Below, piece after piece: positions 1-19,825 of a stretch of 64,000 nucleotides of DNA. Origin of the DNA: Apostichopus japonicus. Lineage: Eukaryota > Echinodermata > Holothuroidea > Aspidochirotida > Stichopodidae. The position numbers and the translations under genes were made by a program. Location of the stretch: positions 35,024,501 through 35,088,500 of the forward strand of contig NC_092568.1 in NCBI RefSeq assembly GCF_037975245.1, written 5' to 3'. The stretch's first letter is position 1; the number at the start of each line of letters is the position of its first letter. A model generated the notes under the pieces. That model had not been told where the DNA came from and searched no databases. It was given only the letters and a program-made list of their open reading frames with translations.

Positions 1-816
1 GTATCCATGTGGTTGCCATGGACATCTCAGTTAACTATCAGTAAAGCATGTAGTGTCCATGATTATTTACCATGACACATTATTATTGTTAGTCAACTTA
101 CTCTGTTAGTGTTATATAATTGATCACAGTTGACTGACCCTATCATCTTTCATTGCATGTTACTGCCAAATTCAACCCTGGGCACAAACAATGGCTACCA
201 TGCTTAGGGTAAATTATGCCAGAAAGCATGCCCCATATGCCCTTCCACCTACATGGAACAACACAAAGAAATGATGTTGTCTCTGTTGTGTAGAGCCGTG
301 AAAAGAAAGTCCAATTTCTTAAGTACACTGTACACACCCACATAGCAAAAAAATCTTGCAAACAATGTAAAGAGGGAATTTGCCAAAATTTTGATCAATT
401 GTTTCTACTTCCAATAACAATATACCAAACTTTGACTCATGGAAAGGCTGTTGAATGCAGTGTATTACTATTTAATTGTCATAATTGAAAACAAAATATT
501 TGTGATCCCCATCCACCTCCCCCCCCCCTCTCCACACACAAATAAAAAAAATTAAGATGATATGCTATGTATCAATATAGACTGATATAGTCAGGGTTGT
601 AAGCAAAGGGTACAAGGTGTTTGAAGTCATCCTGCATACACATGCCAGGCATCCAAAGTATGTGGTGTAAAGAATATCCCTTCAATTTGATTACACAGGT
701 CTATGATTTATTGTACCACCAATACTGTATTACTTAAGCTAATAATCATAATATTAATGAATACAATGAAAACACTAAATTTGATTACATTAATATCGCA
801 TGACCTTTCTTTGCAG
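1..816. other. Upstream intron or 5' flank of the left-hand gene; no gene seen
   Basis: No convincing exon was found. The exon at 817 needs two bases of a codon from an upstream exon, so this stretch is most likely intron. It is AT-rich, with a short C-run near 521-528. Confidence 0.5.
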
Positions 817-7812
<6,996 letters not shown>

Positions 7813-9579
7813 TATTTCTCCCCTGCAATTGTATTTACTCACAAAAAATCTTTAACTAATCATGATAAATTTTTATTCAACAACGTAATTTTAGAACTTC
7901 TTGCTAAGCCATATCTAAAACTACTTTAAAATTCATCTTAAAATTTGATGAAAAGGATTGTGAAACTGCCATGACGTAACTGACAACTTGACCTTTCCAG
8001 TGATCCTCTTAAGGGTTTCTTGTGGGTGCTCCCCATCCCCCTGTTACATCCCATTCCTTCCCTCCCCTCCCTTCCCTCCCCTTTCCCTTCCAAAGCTTCT
8101 CTGCCCAGTATGATATGTGTCTGCCAAACCCCACTGCCCCATCCCCTTCTTCAACACTTATAGCCACTGTAGAAACCACTTACTAACTTTGCTGGTTAAT
8201 TCTCACTTTTGTACTTGAAACTTTCCAAAAATATTGACAAAACTCAAAACATTTACATAATCATCCAGCATAGTTGTTTCCAGTTGTTAGTCTTTGTCCA
8301 TTGTCCCAATAGTTGCATTGTCATGCTGCAAACTACAGTTTGTACAAAATATTAGCAATATATCTATGGAATTAAATGTTTTGATTTGACTACAGCATTT
8401 GTTGATCAAGTGGCATCTCTTGTACCACAAGTTAGCATATATATTGACAAACAGGCAACAGCTGTTCTAGTAAATGTGACAGGTATGTAATCTACCAGCA
8501 AAGTACACACTCAAAAGTCAGTGTGTACAGTTTTTTAGTACTTCCCTTGATGTGCAGTGCTCTCATTGCATTAAACACCACTTTATGTATGTTATATGTA
8601 TATTTGTTCTTTGTCCTGTAACCAAATCATGCCAACAGATCACAAAAGGGAGCAGTTCAGATCCACTTTGCAGTAACATCAGGCTGTAGAGAGTAAGGTA
8701 AGGTGCAGTGTATGTGCCATTTTCTTGTGTGCATGGGCAAAGGTGAATGTTCTGGATGCTATGAATATCTGACAAACATTGAACAACTGATTTATGCATG
8801 CATGATGTAATACACTAACAACATATGCTAGAGGTCACTTTTCTAGCCTTGACATGTGGAACAGTACGGGAGTGTCACAAATCATGTGGTGCAAGTGGCA
8901 TTTCAGTGACAATGTGTTAACAGTATGGAGTTGCAATACATCCGCATTGGATGAACCAGTATCATATGTCATGATCAAGACTCTCACAAGGGACAGGCTG
9001 AATACATCAGTATACCTGGATCATGTTATATTTTGGATAGGTTCATGGCACATTCTTTGCTCCTCCAAGTGAAGAAATTACTCACTTAATAAGCACTATG
9101 TAGCTCCTCAGATTTCTGATTGATGTTGCTTTTATCTACATGTTCTGCATTTTCAAATGTTGGTGTATATTTTTATCTCTTCTGTGGAATGGCTTAGCAT
9201 GGATAAAGGAAAGTAGGCTCTAGACTTTCTCTAAAGATTATGGAATGCAAAGACAAGGTCCCTCATATCCAGTTTGACCACTCTAGCTCAACATACATCC
9301 ATGTGACATTGGTTAGTTTCAGCTCTCTCATAAGTTCTGCACATTTCAAATTTGCCATTGGTTTCTTTCATACAAATGTTGCATATGCCTTATATTAAAA
9401 ATCCAATATTGTTGCGTATGAAACACAAACCAGAATATGCAACAATGTATATCACTACCAGAGTATGCACAGGTAATATGCTCTCCACAGTTGTAGAAGA
9501 AGATTTCAAAATGAAGAGAAGGCATGGATTTTGTATTCAAGTGACCAGTGAGTGGAAGAATGAATAAATCAACATCAGT
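7813..9579. other. Intergenic / 3' flank; one orphan exon-like block
   Basis: No polyadenylation signal of AATAAA type was seen close to the stop codon. A pyrimidine-rich low-complexity block lies at about 8020-8165. The only coding-like segment is at 8396-8482. The rest shows nothing I can name. Confidence 0.5.
8396..8482 (+). other. Possible orphan coding exon, 87 bp
   Basis: The acceptor is 'tttgactacag' ending at 8395 and the donor GTATGT starts at 8483. The open frame is phase 1 in and phase 1 out, encoding FVDQVASLVPQVS and then IYIDKQATAVLVNVT. The composition looks protein-like and both splice signals are good. No adjoining exons were found and I do not recognise the peptide. It may be an alternative 3' exon of the left-hand gene, a transposon relic or chance. 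Confidence 0.3.
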
Positions 9580-11149
9580 ATGGAGGGCCCGAGACGACCT
9601 TTGCCATATTGGGTCTCTTTTAGATGGAGGAACTTTTGTCAATTCTTTGAACCACTCAGTGATACAGTATTTCAGGTCAGAGTACTACGTCAATTTCAAG
9701 GCTCTTCAGTTTAGCAGGGCCATGTGCATAGTACTAGGCAACATCAGATGTTGAAGATACACAGAAAGATTAGAGTACATTTTAATGAAAAGGCACTTTC
9801 TTTGTAAACTCTCTCATTACTTTGAGGAGCATTTTTTGTTACGAAGGCTGTCAATACTATAGGTATAATGGGTTGGTGATACAGGTATGTCTATATGGTA
9901 CATTTAGTGAGTGACCGACTCTCTCACATGCTAGATAATATGCAGATGGACAGGTAAGACAATGTGCACATTTCAATCAAGCCATTCGTTCAATTCTACA
10001 ACTTATATACTACAGTTCTCGTGATGGATAGCTCCTAGGCAGGCTGGTTTCTACATTCTAATATCAACTGTGGTGCTTTGAAAGTTAAGGCTCTTTCAGA
10101 TCTGGAGTGCAAAGGGTATTATAGTCCCTCAGAATATATTACTGTAGCTGACTGATGTCATTGCATACATATAAATACATAGCAATGGGAGATTCAGACA
10201 ATTCTGTAATTATACCAAGGCAGAGTAATATTTGCCAGTGATCAATTCTGATGTCATTTTATGGTTGTTTATTATTTAAGAACAGCCTCATCAAAGTTTG
10301 TACACTCTCACTCTGCTATGGAAATGGAACAGACAGTTGGTTATTTGAATGCATGTACCATAACAGATCACCTTAACAATTTGTTCAACAGTAGTGTGCT
10401 AAGTATTGCTTCGAAAAGAATGGTTGGATGGTTTCTCAAATAACAAAGAATAGTTGTATGCACAAACTATTAGAGACAGATGTAAATATTAGTTTCTGTT
10501 ATAGGCCTGCAATGTCTCTTAACAGGTCATCATATAAACTTCTGGGACAGTTTGTTCAGTTTTGTTGAACATTCAATTTCAATTAACAGGAAGCTCATTC
10601 CACATCTGGATTTCATACAAGTGTGGCTTCAGTTTGTACAGTTCCTAATTGTGCTGTGTTGAAAAGCAGGGCTTGATCAAATGACAATATATTGACGAGG
10701 CATAGCTCATTTTGGAACACAATGAACAGGATATATCTAATTTCCCCCGGGATTATTCTATCATACCACAATGGCACAACAGAGTCACTTATAAGCTCAT
10801 TTTCTTTCCAGATAGTATGCACAGAATGTAGAGAAGTTTTCATTCAAATGTTAAGCTCTGATGATGTAATTGGTGTGGTGGAATGTACGGATCTCAAGTT
10901 GTGAAAACATCCAGTGTCTGAGGCATAACTTATGTTGCATCTTACAAATTGGTGATCAAAAAATTAGTCTCTTGCAGACAATAAAGGGCTTGCCACTAAG
11001 TATTAATTCAGTATTACCACCTATTGTACGTTAACACATAGTTTTTCATTCATGCTCAATGTGGGCAAATATCCTTACAATATTTGTATCAACAATTCCA
11101 TTTCTCTCATGCTTCCACGATCACATGACAATGAAGTTAACCCCCTTTA
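9580..11149 (+). repeat. Left arm of giant inverted repeat (about 1.57 kb)
   Basis: This arm pairs along its whole length with the reverse complement of 12291-13866. In the stretches I compared by eye, identity is in the mid-to-high 90s per cent with a few small indels. Homology ends abruptly at both edges. No long open frame lies in the arm; the matching small open frames at 10261-10443 and 12990-13172 simply mirror each other. Confidence 0.92.
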
Positions 11150-12290
11150 TTTTATTCAAAAAGCCATCTACGACTGTGAAAACCCAATAAATGAACATGT
11201 CCACTGGATTGCAATATTGAAGCTCCTGAAGTCACAACTACCCAAAAAATGCTTGATGTTTAATCTTGTCAGACCAGTATATCGCAAGCAATAGATAGGC
11301 TTAATAAGAATTGTTGCTCTAAACCACTCTACAATAGTCTAAAAGTACTCTCCTCTGTAATTAAGGCATGCCATTGTCATCATACTTCCAGAGATGATCC
11401 CATTGTACATAATCCACCTCCATACCATCTCTTCCTTTTTTCCCTCTTCCCTCATTTTTTATCCACTTTCCTCCTCCCTCATTTTTTATTCACTTTTTTG
11501 GGGGGGGGGGGGGGCGGGTGGATGGTGGATGAGAATTACCATGCAGGTAAGATACGTGGTGGAATTAACAAAACTGACAGTCCTTCTGTATGTCTTGAAA
11601 GAAAAAGTGGTGAGAGTGTTAGAACATACAAGTACTAATTTATAAAAATCTGCTTTATGGCCACCTAGCATCCTTGCCCCATTGCTACGGTACAAACTTC
11701 TAAAATATTAATGGCACGTCAATTTTTCCCATTCCAAAACAAATTATGAAAAACAAAAGGCTGCATACTTTTTTTCCACAATACATTTTTTTAGGGGAGG
11801 CTCCCTTTTTTTCATTGGGCATTTTTTTTTTTTTTTAATTCTCCCAACATGTTGGACAAGACAAAGTCAGCCACTTTTTTTTCTTGGCCTTTTTTTAATG
11901 ATTTCAGATACTCAAATATTTTTTCTTCGTCTAATTTTTTACTTTTAGAAAATGTTCTTGTTTGTTCTACATTCATCACCTAAGTGATCACCTGTTAGTC
12001 TTACTATATCTGGAAATTGCCTTCCACCAAGACCAAAAAATCACCAAGCATTTGTTTCTGCCTTATAGTAAAAGTAGAATGTATTGCAATTTCATGGTCT
12101 GACAAAACAAAACTCATGGTTCAAGTATGACTTTTAATATTCTGGGTTCTTGTGACTTCTTAAGGGTGTCACTGCTTCCCTTGGAAATGTCAGATTCTGG
12201 TAATTTATGGTCATGTTAGGCAAAGGTACATCATTACACACCATGTGAAACAATTCCCAATGTGCCTCAATAACAACTGCTTATGGAGTA
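11150..12290. other. Loop between the inverted-repeat arms
   Basis: About 1.14 kb without coding capacity. It includes a T-rich/G16 homopolymer block at about 11495-11520 and T-rich runs at about 11770-11940. It does not encode a transposase. Confidence 0.8.
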
Positions 12291-13866
12291 TAAAGGGGGT
12301 TAACTTCATTGTCATGTGATGGTGGAAGCATGAGAGAAATGGAATTGTTGATACAAATATTGGAAGGATATTTGCCCACATTGAACATGAAAGAAAAACC
12401 ACATGTCAACTTACAATAGGTGGTAATACTGAAATAATACTAAGCCCTTAATTGTCTGCGAGAGACTAATTTATTCATCACCAATTTGTATAATGCAACA
12501 TAAGTTACGCCTCAGACACTGGATGTTTTCACAACTTGAGATCCATACATTCCACACCAATAACATCATGAGAGCTTAACATTTATATGAAAACTTCTCT
12601 ACATTCTGTGCATACTGTCTGGAAAAGAAAATGAGCTTCTTTAGTGACTCTGTTGTGCCATTGTGGTGTGCTAGAATAATCCTGGGGGAAATTAGATATA
12701 TCCTGTTCATTGTGTTCCAAAATGAGCTATGCCTCGTCATTATATTGTCATTTGATCAAGCCCTGCTTTTCAACACAGCACAATTAGAAACTGTACAAAC
12801 TGAAGTCACACTTGTGTCAAATCCAGATGTGGAATGAGCTTCCTGTTGATTGGAATTGAATGTTCAACAAAACTGTACAAAGTGTTGAAATACAAACTGT
12901 CCCAGAAGTTTATATGATGACTTGTTAAGAGACATTGCAGGCCTACAACAGAAACTGTTTCTATAATTTGTGCATACAACTATCCATTGTTATTTGAGAA
13001 ACCATCCAACCATTCTTTTCGAAGCAATACTTAGCACACTACTGTTGAACAAATTGTTAAGGTGATCAGTTATGGTACATGCATTCAAATAACCAACTGT
13101 CTGTTCCATTTCCGTAGCAAAGTGAGAGTGTACAAACTTTAATGAGGCTGTTCTTAAATAATAAACAACCATAAAATGACATCAGAATTGATCACTGGCA
13201 AATATTACTCTGCCTTGGTATAATTACAGAATTGTCTGAATCTCCCATTGCTATGTATTTATATGTATGCAATGACATCAGTCAGCTACAGTTATATATA
13301 CTGAGGGACTATAACACCCTTTGCACTCCAGATCTGAAAGAGCCTTAACTTTCAAAGCACTACAGTTGATATTAGAATGTAGAAAACCAGCCTGCCCAGG
13401 AGCTATCCATCACAAGTCAGAACTGTAGTATATAAGTTGTAGAATTGAATGAATGGCTTGATTGAAATGTGCTCATTGTCTTACCTGTCCATCTGCATAT
13501 TATCTAGCATGTGAGAGAGTCGGTCACTCACTAAATGTACCATATAGACATACCTGTATCACCAAACCCATTATACCTACAGTATTGACAGCCTTACTAA
13601 CAAAAAATGCTCCTCAAAGTAATGAGAGAGGTTACAAAGAAAGTGCCTTTTATTCAAATGTACTCTAATCTTTCTGTGTATCTTCAACATCTGATGTTGC
13701 CTAGTACTATGCACATGGCCCTGCTAAACTGAAGAGCCTTGAAATTGACGTAGCACTCTGACCTGAAATACTGTATCACTGAGTGGTTCAAAGAATTGAC
13801 AAAAGTTTCCTTGGACATCTAAAAGAGACCCAATATGGCAAAGGTCGTATAGGGCCCTCCATGATA
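12291..13866 (-). repeat. Right arm of giant inverted repeat
   Basis: Reverse complement of the left arm. The outer edge is at 'agggccctccat' near 13855-13865, matching 'atggagggccc' at the left edge. The inner edge is at the shared 'aaagggggttaacttcattgt'-type segment near 12291. Confidence 0.92.
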
Positions 13867-16800
13867 GCACTGTTTATACACTATTGGCACATGTACTGCA
13901 ACTATCTACTCAGATAAGACAATTAGTTGAATAGGGCAAGCATTTCTTCAACATCAGAAATTACAGCAATAGTTTTCCAATGATCACTGCATGTGTCTAC
14001 CTCACACTGTGTAAATTACACTGAATGACACATTGTCATATGCAATAACACCTCAATATGTCTTTTCATGTTCATCTAACAACTGCAGATTTGAGACCAA
14101 CAGAAAGCAAAACTATAGGTAAGCATCATGCATCTGTTCAGGTACTTCATTGTATAGCTCACAAAACATTCATAATAGCACCAGTTCACCACCACGAGTT
14201 GTTCCTGTTTGTCCACCAATGCAACTAATTTTCTGTCAGTGACTACATAGAATCCAACTAGACACTCAATTGATCATGGCAGAATGTGCCAAATTTAATC
14301 TGTTCGCCATCAGCTATGTAGAAACTACTGCATCTTACCTGCTCTCAGTGCCATGTTTGTTCACATTGCATGTTACAATATATCAATTCAGTCATTTAGT
14401 GGAAAAACATGTTACCATTAATTAAATCCCACACTTGTCTCATCAATGTTCATAAGTCTTGTTACATTAATATTCTCCATAACTGTCTCATTGTTTTAAT
14501 GTTCTGTTCATTAGACCGTCCATTACTGTCCTTAAATGTCACATCCCCCCCAAAAAAAAAAAAATGTGCAATGAGAGTATAATGATTTAAGCGGAAGTCA
14601 TTTAGTGTAATGAGAAAAATGAAAAGAAAAGTCTTCTGATCCAAATCTTCACTTTTGATTTGAAATATATTCACAAAATGTATCCTTAATATTTGAAACA
14701 TTAGAAGTTCCAAAAATTCCCAAAGCCTTTTAAGAATACCGTTTGCGTCATGCTGACAGGGTTATTTAGGCAGTGAGACAAGTCAATAACATGAATTATT
14801 TGGAATTTGTCTTATCAGATGTCACATTTAATCCAAAGTTAGTTCTAAAGTTACAGATCAGATGCTGTGCAATTAAAAAATATGTTTGGAAAAGAATTAA
14901 GCTGTCATTGTTGCATCTAATCAAAATTCAAGTTTAATATTCCAGTTTGTTCCTAGAAATGGAAGTCTTGTGAAGCATTTAATGAAGAGAACCACAATGT
15001 ATTGCAGAGTGTGTAGCCATTTATGTCTTGTAAAATGCAACTAGCTGTTCTGTATCTGAGTCTTTCAAATTGTCAGTTAAAAATTGTCACTTCCCTAGCA
15101 CTTTACCCTCTCCTGTCGTAACAGAAATTTGCATTTTATGTAAAGATGATTTTATAAATTATGCAAAGTGTAGATGATTCCTTCAGAGGAAAAGTAAGTT
15201 GGTACTCATAGAACTAAAGTGGCCTCTAAGTGTAACCCCCCAACCCTCTTTATCAAAAACCATTAAATTAAAAATGGTAGTTTGTTTGGCAGACACTCTC
15301 CACCTTCCCCATCTTCCCTTCCTGTACCTCCACCTTACCCTCCAGCCCAAAACTATTTGAATGGCAGATTGCAAAACGGATTTGAGTTTTGTCAGGGAAA
15401 TGGGGAGCACTTTGCGAGCACCCTACGGGGGATCTGTGGGAGGACTGAGTTGGATGTTAGGTCATGGTAGTTAGTGTTTTCCAGGAATTTATATTGAGAT
15501 GATGTAACAGTTTACAAGTATCTAAACCAAAATTACCACAATCCTTTGAAACAGGTGCAGTACCAATATAGATGCACACTGTGAAATAAACTCATTCAAA
15601 ATGCAAAAACATGGCAAGGCAGAAGTGTTAAAGTAAATGATATTTTAAAAAAAAAAGATAAAAGAGTATTTTACAGTTGCAGGGCTTTTTTCTTTTCATT
15701 CTGATTGTAAATTTAATTCTAATAAAATTGCTAAAATCAATAACGAGTTGTTTTGTAAGTGTTTAAAGACTATTTTACTTTTAATTTGTACATTTTGTAT
15801 TTAAGAGGAATCAAGATTAAGTAAATTAAGTGCATGTATTTTCTTGAGTAGCATAGTACCTGATGTTAAAGTTTATAAGGTACAACTTTAAAAAATATAT
15901 TTTTCCAAAATTATTCCAGTACTATTCAACTTTGCTTCATTTCTACTCCTTGTTCCATCCACATATATGCAACCTTCTTGCCATGTTTTGCATTCAGTTT
16001 AAATTCAATTTATGGTGTAAAATCAAATTATTAGATTTAATTAATGTAACAGCCATTTTTCAGCAAGTAGCTTTAAAGACCTATTGCCAAATATATTTTT
16101 ATAATGTTTCAAAATGGATAGATAGGTATTGAAAGAATAATTAAGATAAAAGAGATTCAGTCATTTGATGTTTGACTCTTTAAGAAAAGTGCAATATTAA
16201 GACAAGGTGCAAATACAATTATTCAGTACTATAAAAGAGATGGCATTTTGTTATTTATTAATGAAGGAATTAAGAATGATAAAAGTGTTAGTTATATAAG
16301 TTTCAGTAATACTTTACAACAAACACTTAAAGGCGCATCTTGTGTTTATGAACAATACAAAATTGGACTGTGTTAATAAAAATATTGAAAACAATAAAAA
16401 CCTTAATTCTCATCTCCTGGGAACACCAGGATGTTATGGAACTTATTATCATGTAAGGCAGTATGAAATTATCAAGATTTGTGATCATGTCATACCAACA
16501 AACTTGCTTTGTTGTGGTTTACAATAGTTTACATGTAAATTTGATGTGTTCCATCAAGAAGTCCAACAGAGATTAAAAGTGAAACGATTCCTTGTAAATA
16601 ATACACAATAAATATATTTTATATTATATAAGCTTGCCTTTATACTTTATTGATTATGTCTGTCACTTGGGGAAGGGGAGTGTGGGGGTAAAGACTGCAA
16701 TAAACTATCATAACATTTTCAAATCATTTCTTGATCCTTTTTATCTTTTTATTTGTTTATATGTTGCATTCTTCATTCAATCAAGTTTTCAATCTTTTTC

Positions 16801-18237
16801 TCCTTAAAGCAGACCATTGCATTTGCAGCTGCGGTTTTCTCGCCATCATATCCACTTAAAGAGACACTGTTTGTTACTTTCTTGCATTAATTTCACAAGA
16901 AGTGCTTAAAATGAAGTTGTTGTTTTTCTATTAAAGAAATATGCTTTGCATAAACTCACCACACTTTTCTAGAGTCCAGTCTCACCTCTAGCCTAACCTA
17001 CTTTGCTTAAAAGAATTTGAACTAAATGGTGTCATTGTCAATAACAGTTGAGGCTGGCTACTTGTGCCATTTGTGAATGTTCATAACATGTGAATTTTGC
17101 AAACCAAGCTTGTTTGGTCTCTTTTCATTTCTCCCTTAGATGGACAAAGTTTATACTGTGAATATGCCCTTTGATTCTGAAGGGACTAATCAGTGTAATG
17201 TTTAGTCTGTGCATAGAGCTTTTGTAACTTTTCATTCAGACATATCATGAGTTAGCTATTTCCTGATTGAAGCTGTCAGATTTTACCCGTTTTCAAGAAA
17301 CATCGACATTGATGACAATCTCAAACATTTTCAAAATATGTACCAAACAAATCATAGAAGGAAGTCCAGTCCAATCATTACAGTGTAAATATATTCATAT
17401 GGACCACCTAACAAAGCAGGTTTTATTTCAGAAATGATTAGAAAAGGACAGCTGGAAAAAAAACTAAAGACACATATGTCTGTTTGTTACATTTGATTTT
17501 ATGAATAATGTAGAAGCTGCGATGTTATTAGGAATCTCAATTTTCCATCCAAAGTATGAGAAAGGCACTACAGATGTGGAGAGTACACTTTAACCACAAC
17601 CCAAACAGAGGAAGCTTGCTAACATGATGCCACTCAACATTTAAAAAGAAATATAGCTAACATTAAACATATCCCTTTACTGGGGTCTTAACTGATAACT
17701 TTTCCACTTGTAGAAACTTTTGTTTGCTTACTAGTAATTGACATTGTTGGAGAAACAGTTGCAGTGTACACATCTATGTCACTTCCTGTCCCTTCCAGTC
17801 CACTTCTTGGAACTAAAATAAGTCTAAGGTAGATCGAAAGGGAATCAATGCAGGTTGTTTGAGTATAGTTTGGTCCTTACGGATGAAACATATCTCCAAA
17901 ACAACCATCTAATGGATTTGGTTGAAAACAATCATTGATGATAGGAAAAAAAGTGAGAACAGTGAATTTCTCTTTGAAGTCTCTGTATTTTACATGTTTC
18001 AAGTATTTACATTACACATGAAAGATATACACCATTACATCCAATTAAATACTCAGAGAATAATAGTCTATTAACAAAGGGTGACTGACGGTACACAATT
18101 AATTCTGATATGTTGCAGCTAGGTTATCAAAAAGCTACAGCATGTAGTATTTGTGTTACACATTTTATGTTTAGTAAATCAGCAACAAAAACTGACTGGA
18201 ATTTTATGAACAATTTATAAAGAGCAAAGACATTTTT
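13867..18237. other. Intergenic, AT-rich; no gene seen
   Basis: No open frame with recognisable content and no exon-like block. Poly-A and poly-T runs are frequent. Nothing else could be supported. Confidence 0.6.
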
Positions 18238-18306
18238 GGCCAGAAGAGAATTCAAAATCATGACCTCAGGAATACAAATGCTTTACCAAATGAGATATCC
18301 AGCCCC
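18238..18306 (-). repeat. Degenerate tRNA-derived SINE head
   Basis: The minus strand reads like a decayed tRNA: an A-box-like ATCTCATTTGGTAAAG, then an anticodon-arm-like region, GAGGTC, and a B-box-like TTTTGAATTC. Too many mismatches for a working tRNA. Confidence 0.45.
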
Positions 18307-18393
18307 TGGTTGGTTACAATCCCTATATGCCACCATCTTTGCTTAAGGTGCCAGTTAGAGGCCACAGTAGCTTGTATATCCTGTAACCAAACA

Positions 18394-18893
18394 CAGTGAT
18401 GTAGCTAGGGGGGGTCAAGGGAGGGCACGTGCCCCAGGTTTAGGGGCGCTGAAATGGGAGAATGAGAGTAAAAAAAGAAGAACTTTTTCGAAAAACATGA
18501 CAAATTAATGTATGTCATCAGGCATGAATATTTTCTAGTTACTAATAAGAATCTGAACTGAATGTTGTTCTTTTTATTAGTCAATTTGTAGATTTTGATT
18601 TCTTTTCAGTCCATATCGACCGTTTTCTCTTTTTTTTATTCTATTCTGTAATGACTACATGTCACAGAAATTTTGGGTATTTTAGTATACAGTTCCAAGG
18701 CAGTAGATTTCGAATGGTGGAAATATCATAGGCGTAGGAGCACAATTTGAATTGGGGGGGGGGGCTGTAACGACTTACCCAAAAAATATAACCAAAAATG
18801 TTTGCGCGCAATTCTTTTTCTTTCAGTAGTGGGGGCGGGGGGGTGCAATTTTCTATTCTTGCACCCGGGTGCCACAACCTCTAGCTATGCCAC
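18394..18893. mobile_element. hAT-like MITE (about 500 bp)
   Basis: The left end is CAGTGATGTAGCTAGG. The right end on the complement is GTGGCATAGCTAGAGG, so the terminal inverted repeats are imperfect and of the common CAGTGGCGTAGCTAG type. Flanks 'accaaaca' and 'accaaca' look like a decayed 8-bp target duplication. No transposase is present. Internal G-runs near 18756-18764 and 18831-18842 suggest nested or rearranged copies. Confidence 0.6.
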
Positions 18894-19594
18894 ACCAACA
18901 TTACTGACTAGTTTCATTCATAACAAACCCAGAAAGTGGATAGAAGGGACTTCAAGAGGAATTTGGAGTATTATGTCATGCATATAAGTAGGTTAACAAC
19001 AGAAAGTTGACTAGTGGTAAATTAAGAATGGTTTGAAAAGAGCACAAAAGATTTCTACAGAAAAATGTTTACAATGTATTATAAATTTGCAAATAAAATA
19101 TTGTATTAAATGTCATTCATGGGAGCTCTATTGTTTGTATGAATTGACAGAATTTTTTTTTGACTGAGTTATTACAAATCATATAACTATGTCTTAACAT
19201 TCATATTCTGGCCTTGTCTGAGGATTTAGCCTTAAAGGAGCATTACACATACACAAACATGCATTCTGAAAACCAGAACAGCAAATGGGAACATTATTAC
19301 AAAGAAATTTTCCTTTTCTTTTTGTTTTTGTCAGACTGTGACACAACACTTAAATACTTCATAAAGGCATCCTGTGATGCTTTAATGCTCAAACCAATGT
19401 ACCAAATACAAACACTGCACAATGAAAACATTGTGGATTATTATCCAATAACTTTTGATCATTTCGGACGGAAATAAAAGACGTCCTTCCACCTTCTATA
19501 GTTATTATAAGGGGGAAATGGATTAAACTTTGGAAAAACTTGAAAATGCATAAGAACACTTGATAAAAAAGCAAACAGTTAGTCCTTTTAAGAT
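18894..19594. other. 3' flank of CFAP70
   Basis: Likely holds the CFAP70 3'UTR on the minus strand. An ATTAAA variant polyadenylation signal occurs on the minus strand at about 19386-19381. No canonical AATAAA was seen near the stop. Confidence 0.4.
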
Positions 19595-19825
19595 TCAAAA
19601 CGAAGGATTTCCAAAGCCCACCATGTTCTGTGTCTCTTCAATTTCCTTGAGGAGGTCTTCATCTTTAAGATTGACTTTGATGGCGTACTTATAAGCTTGT
19701 TCTGCCTCTAGCTGCCTCCCAGTCCTAAGACATACAAGAGACAAGTATCCCCAGACCTCAGGGTCGCTGTTGTTCAAGATGTTAGCTTCACAAAGGGCAT
19801 CCTCCGCTTCTGAGAGTTCTCCAAG
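19595..19825 (-). CDS. CFAP70: CFAP70 terminal coding exon (residues 1071-1146)
   Basis: Encodes [19 protein letters not shown], then [39 protein letters not shown] and a C-terminal VGFGNPSF, with TGA at 19597-19595. The final octapeptide is the same as in vertebrate CFAP70. Confidence 0.98.
   Translation of the reverse strand, partial: LGELSEAEDALCEANILNNSDPEVWGYLSLVCLRTGRQLEAEQAYKYAIKVNLKDEDLLKEIEETQNMVGFGNPSF

Noticed and set aside
10261..13172. Pair of 60-codon frames (10261-10443 and 12990-13172) as genes
   Set aside because: They are the same stretch in the two arms of the inverted repeat; short, without domain content.
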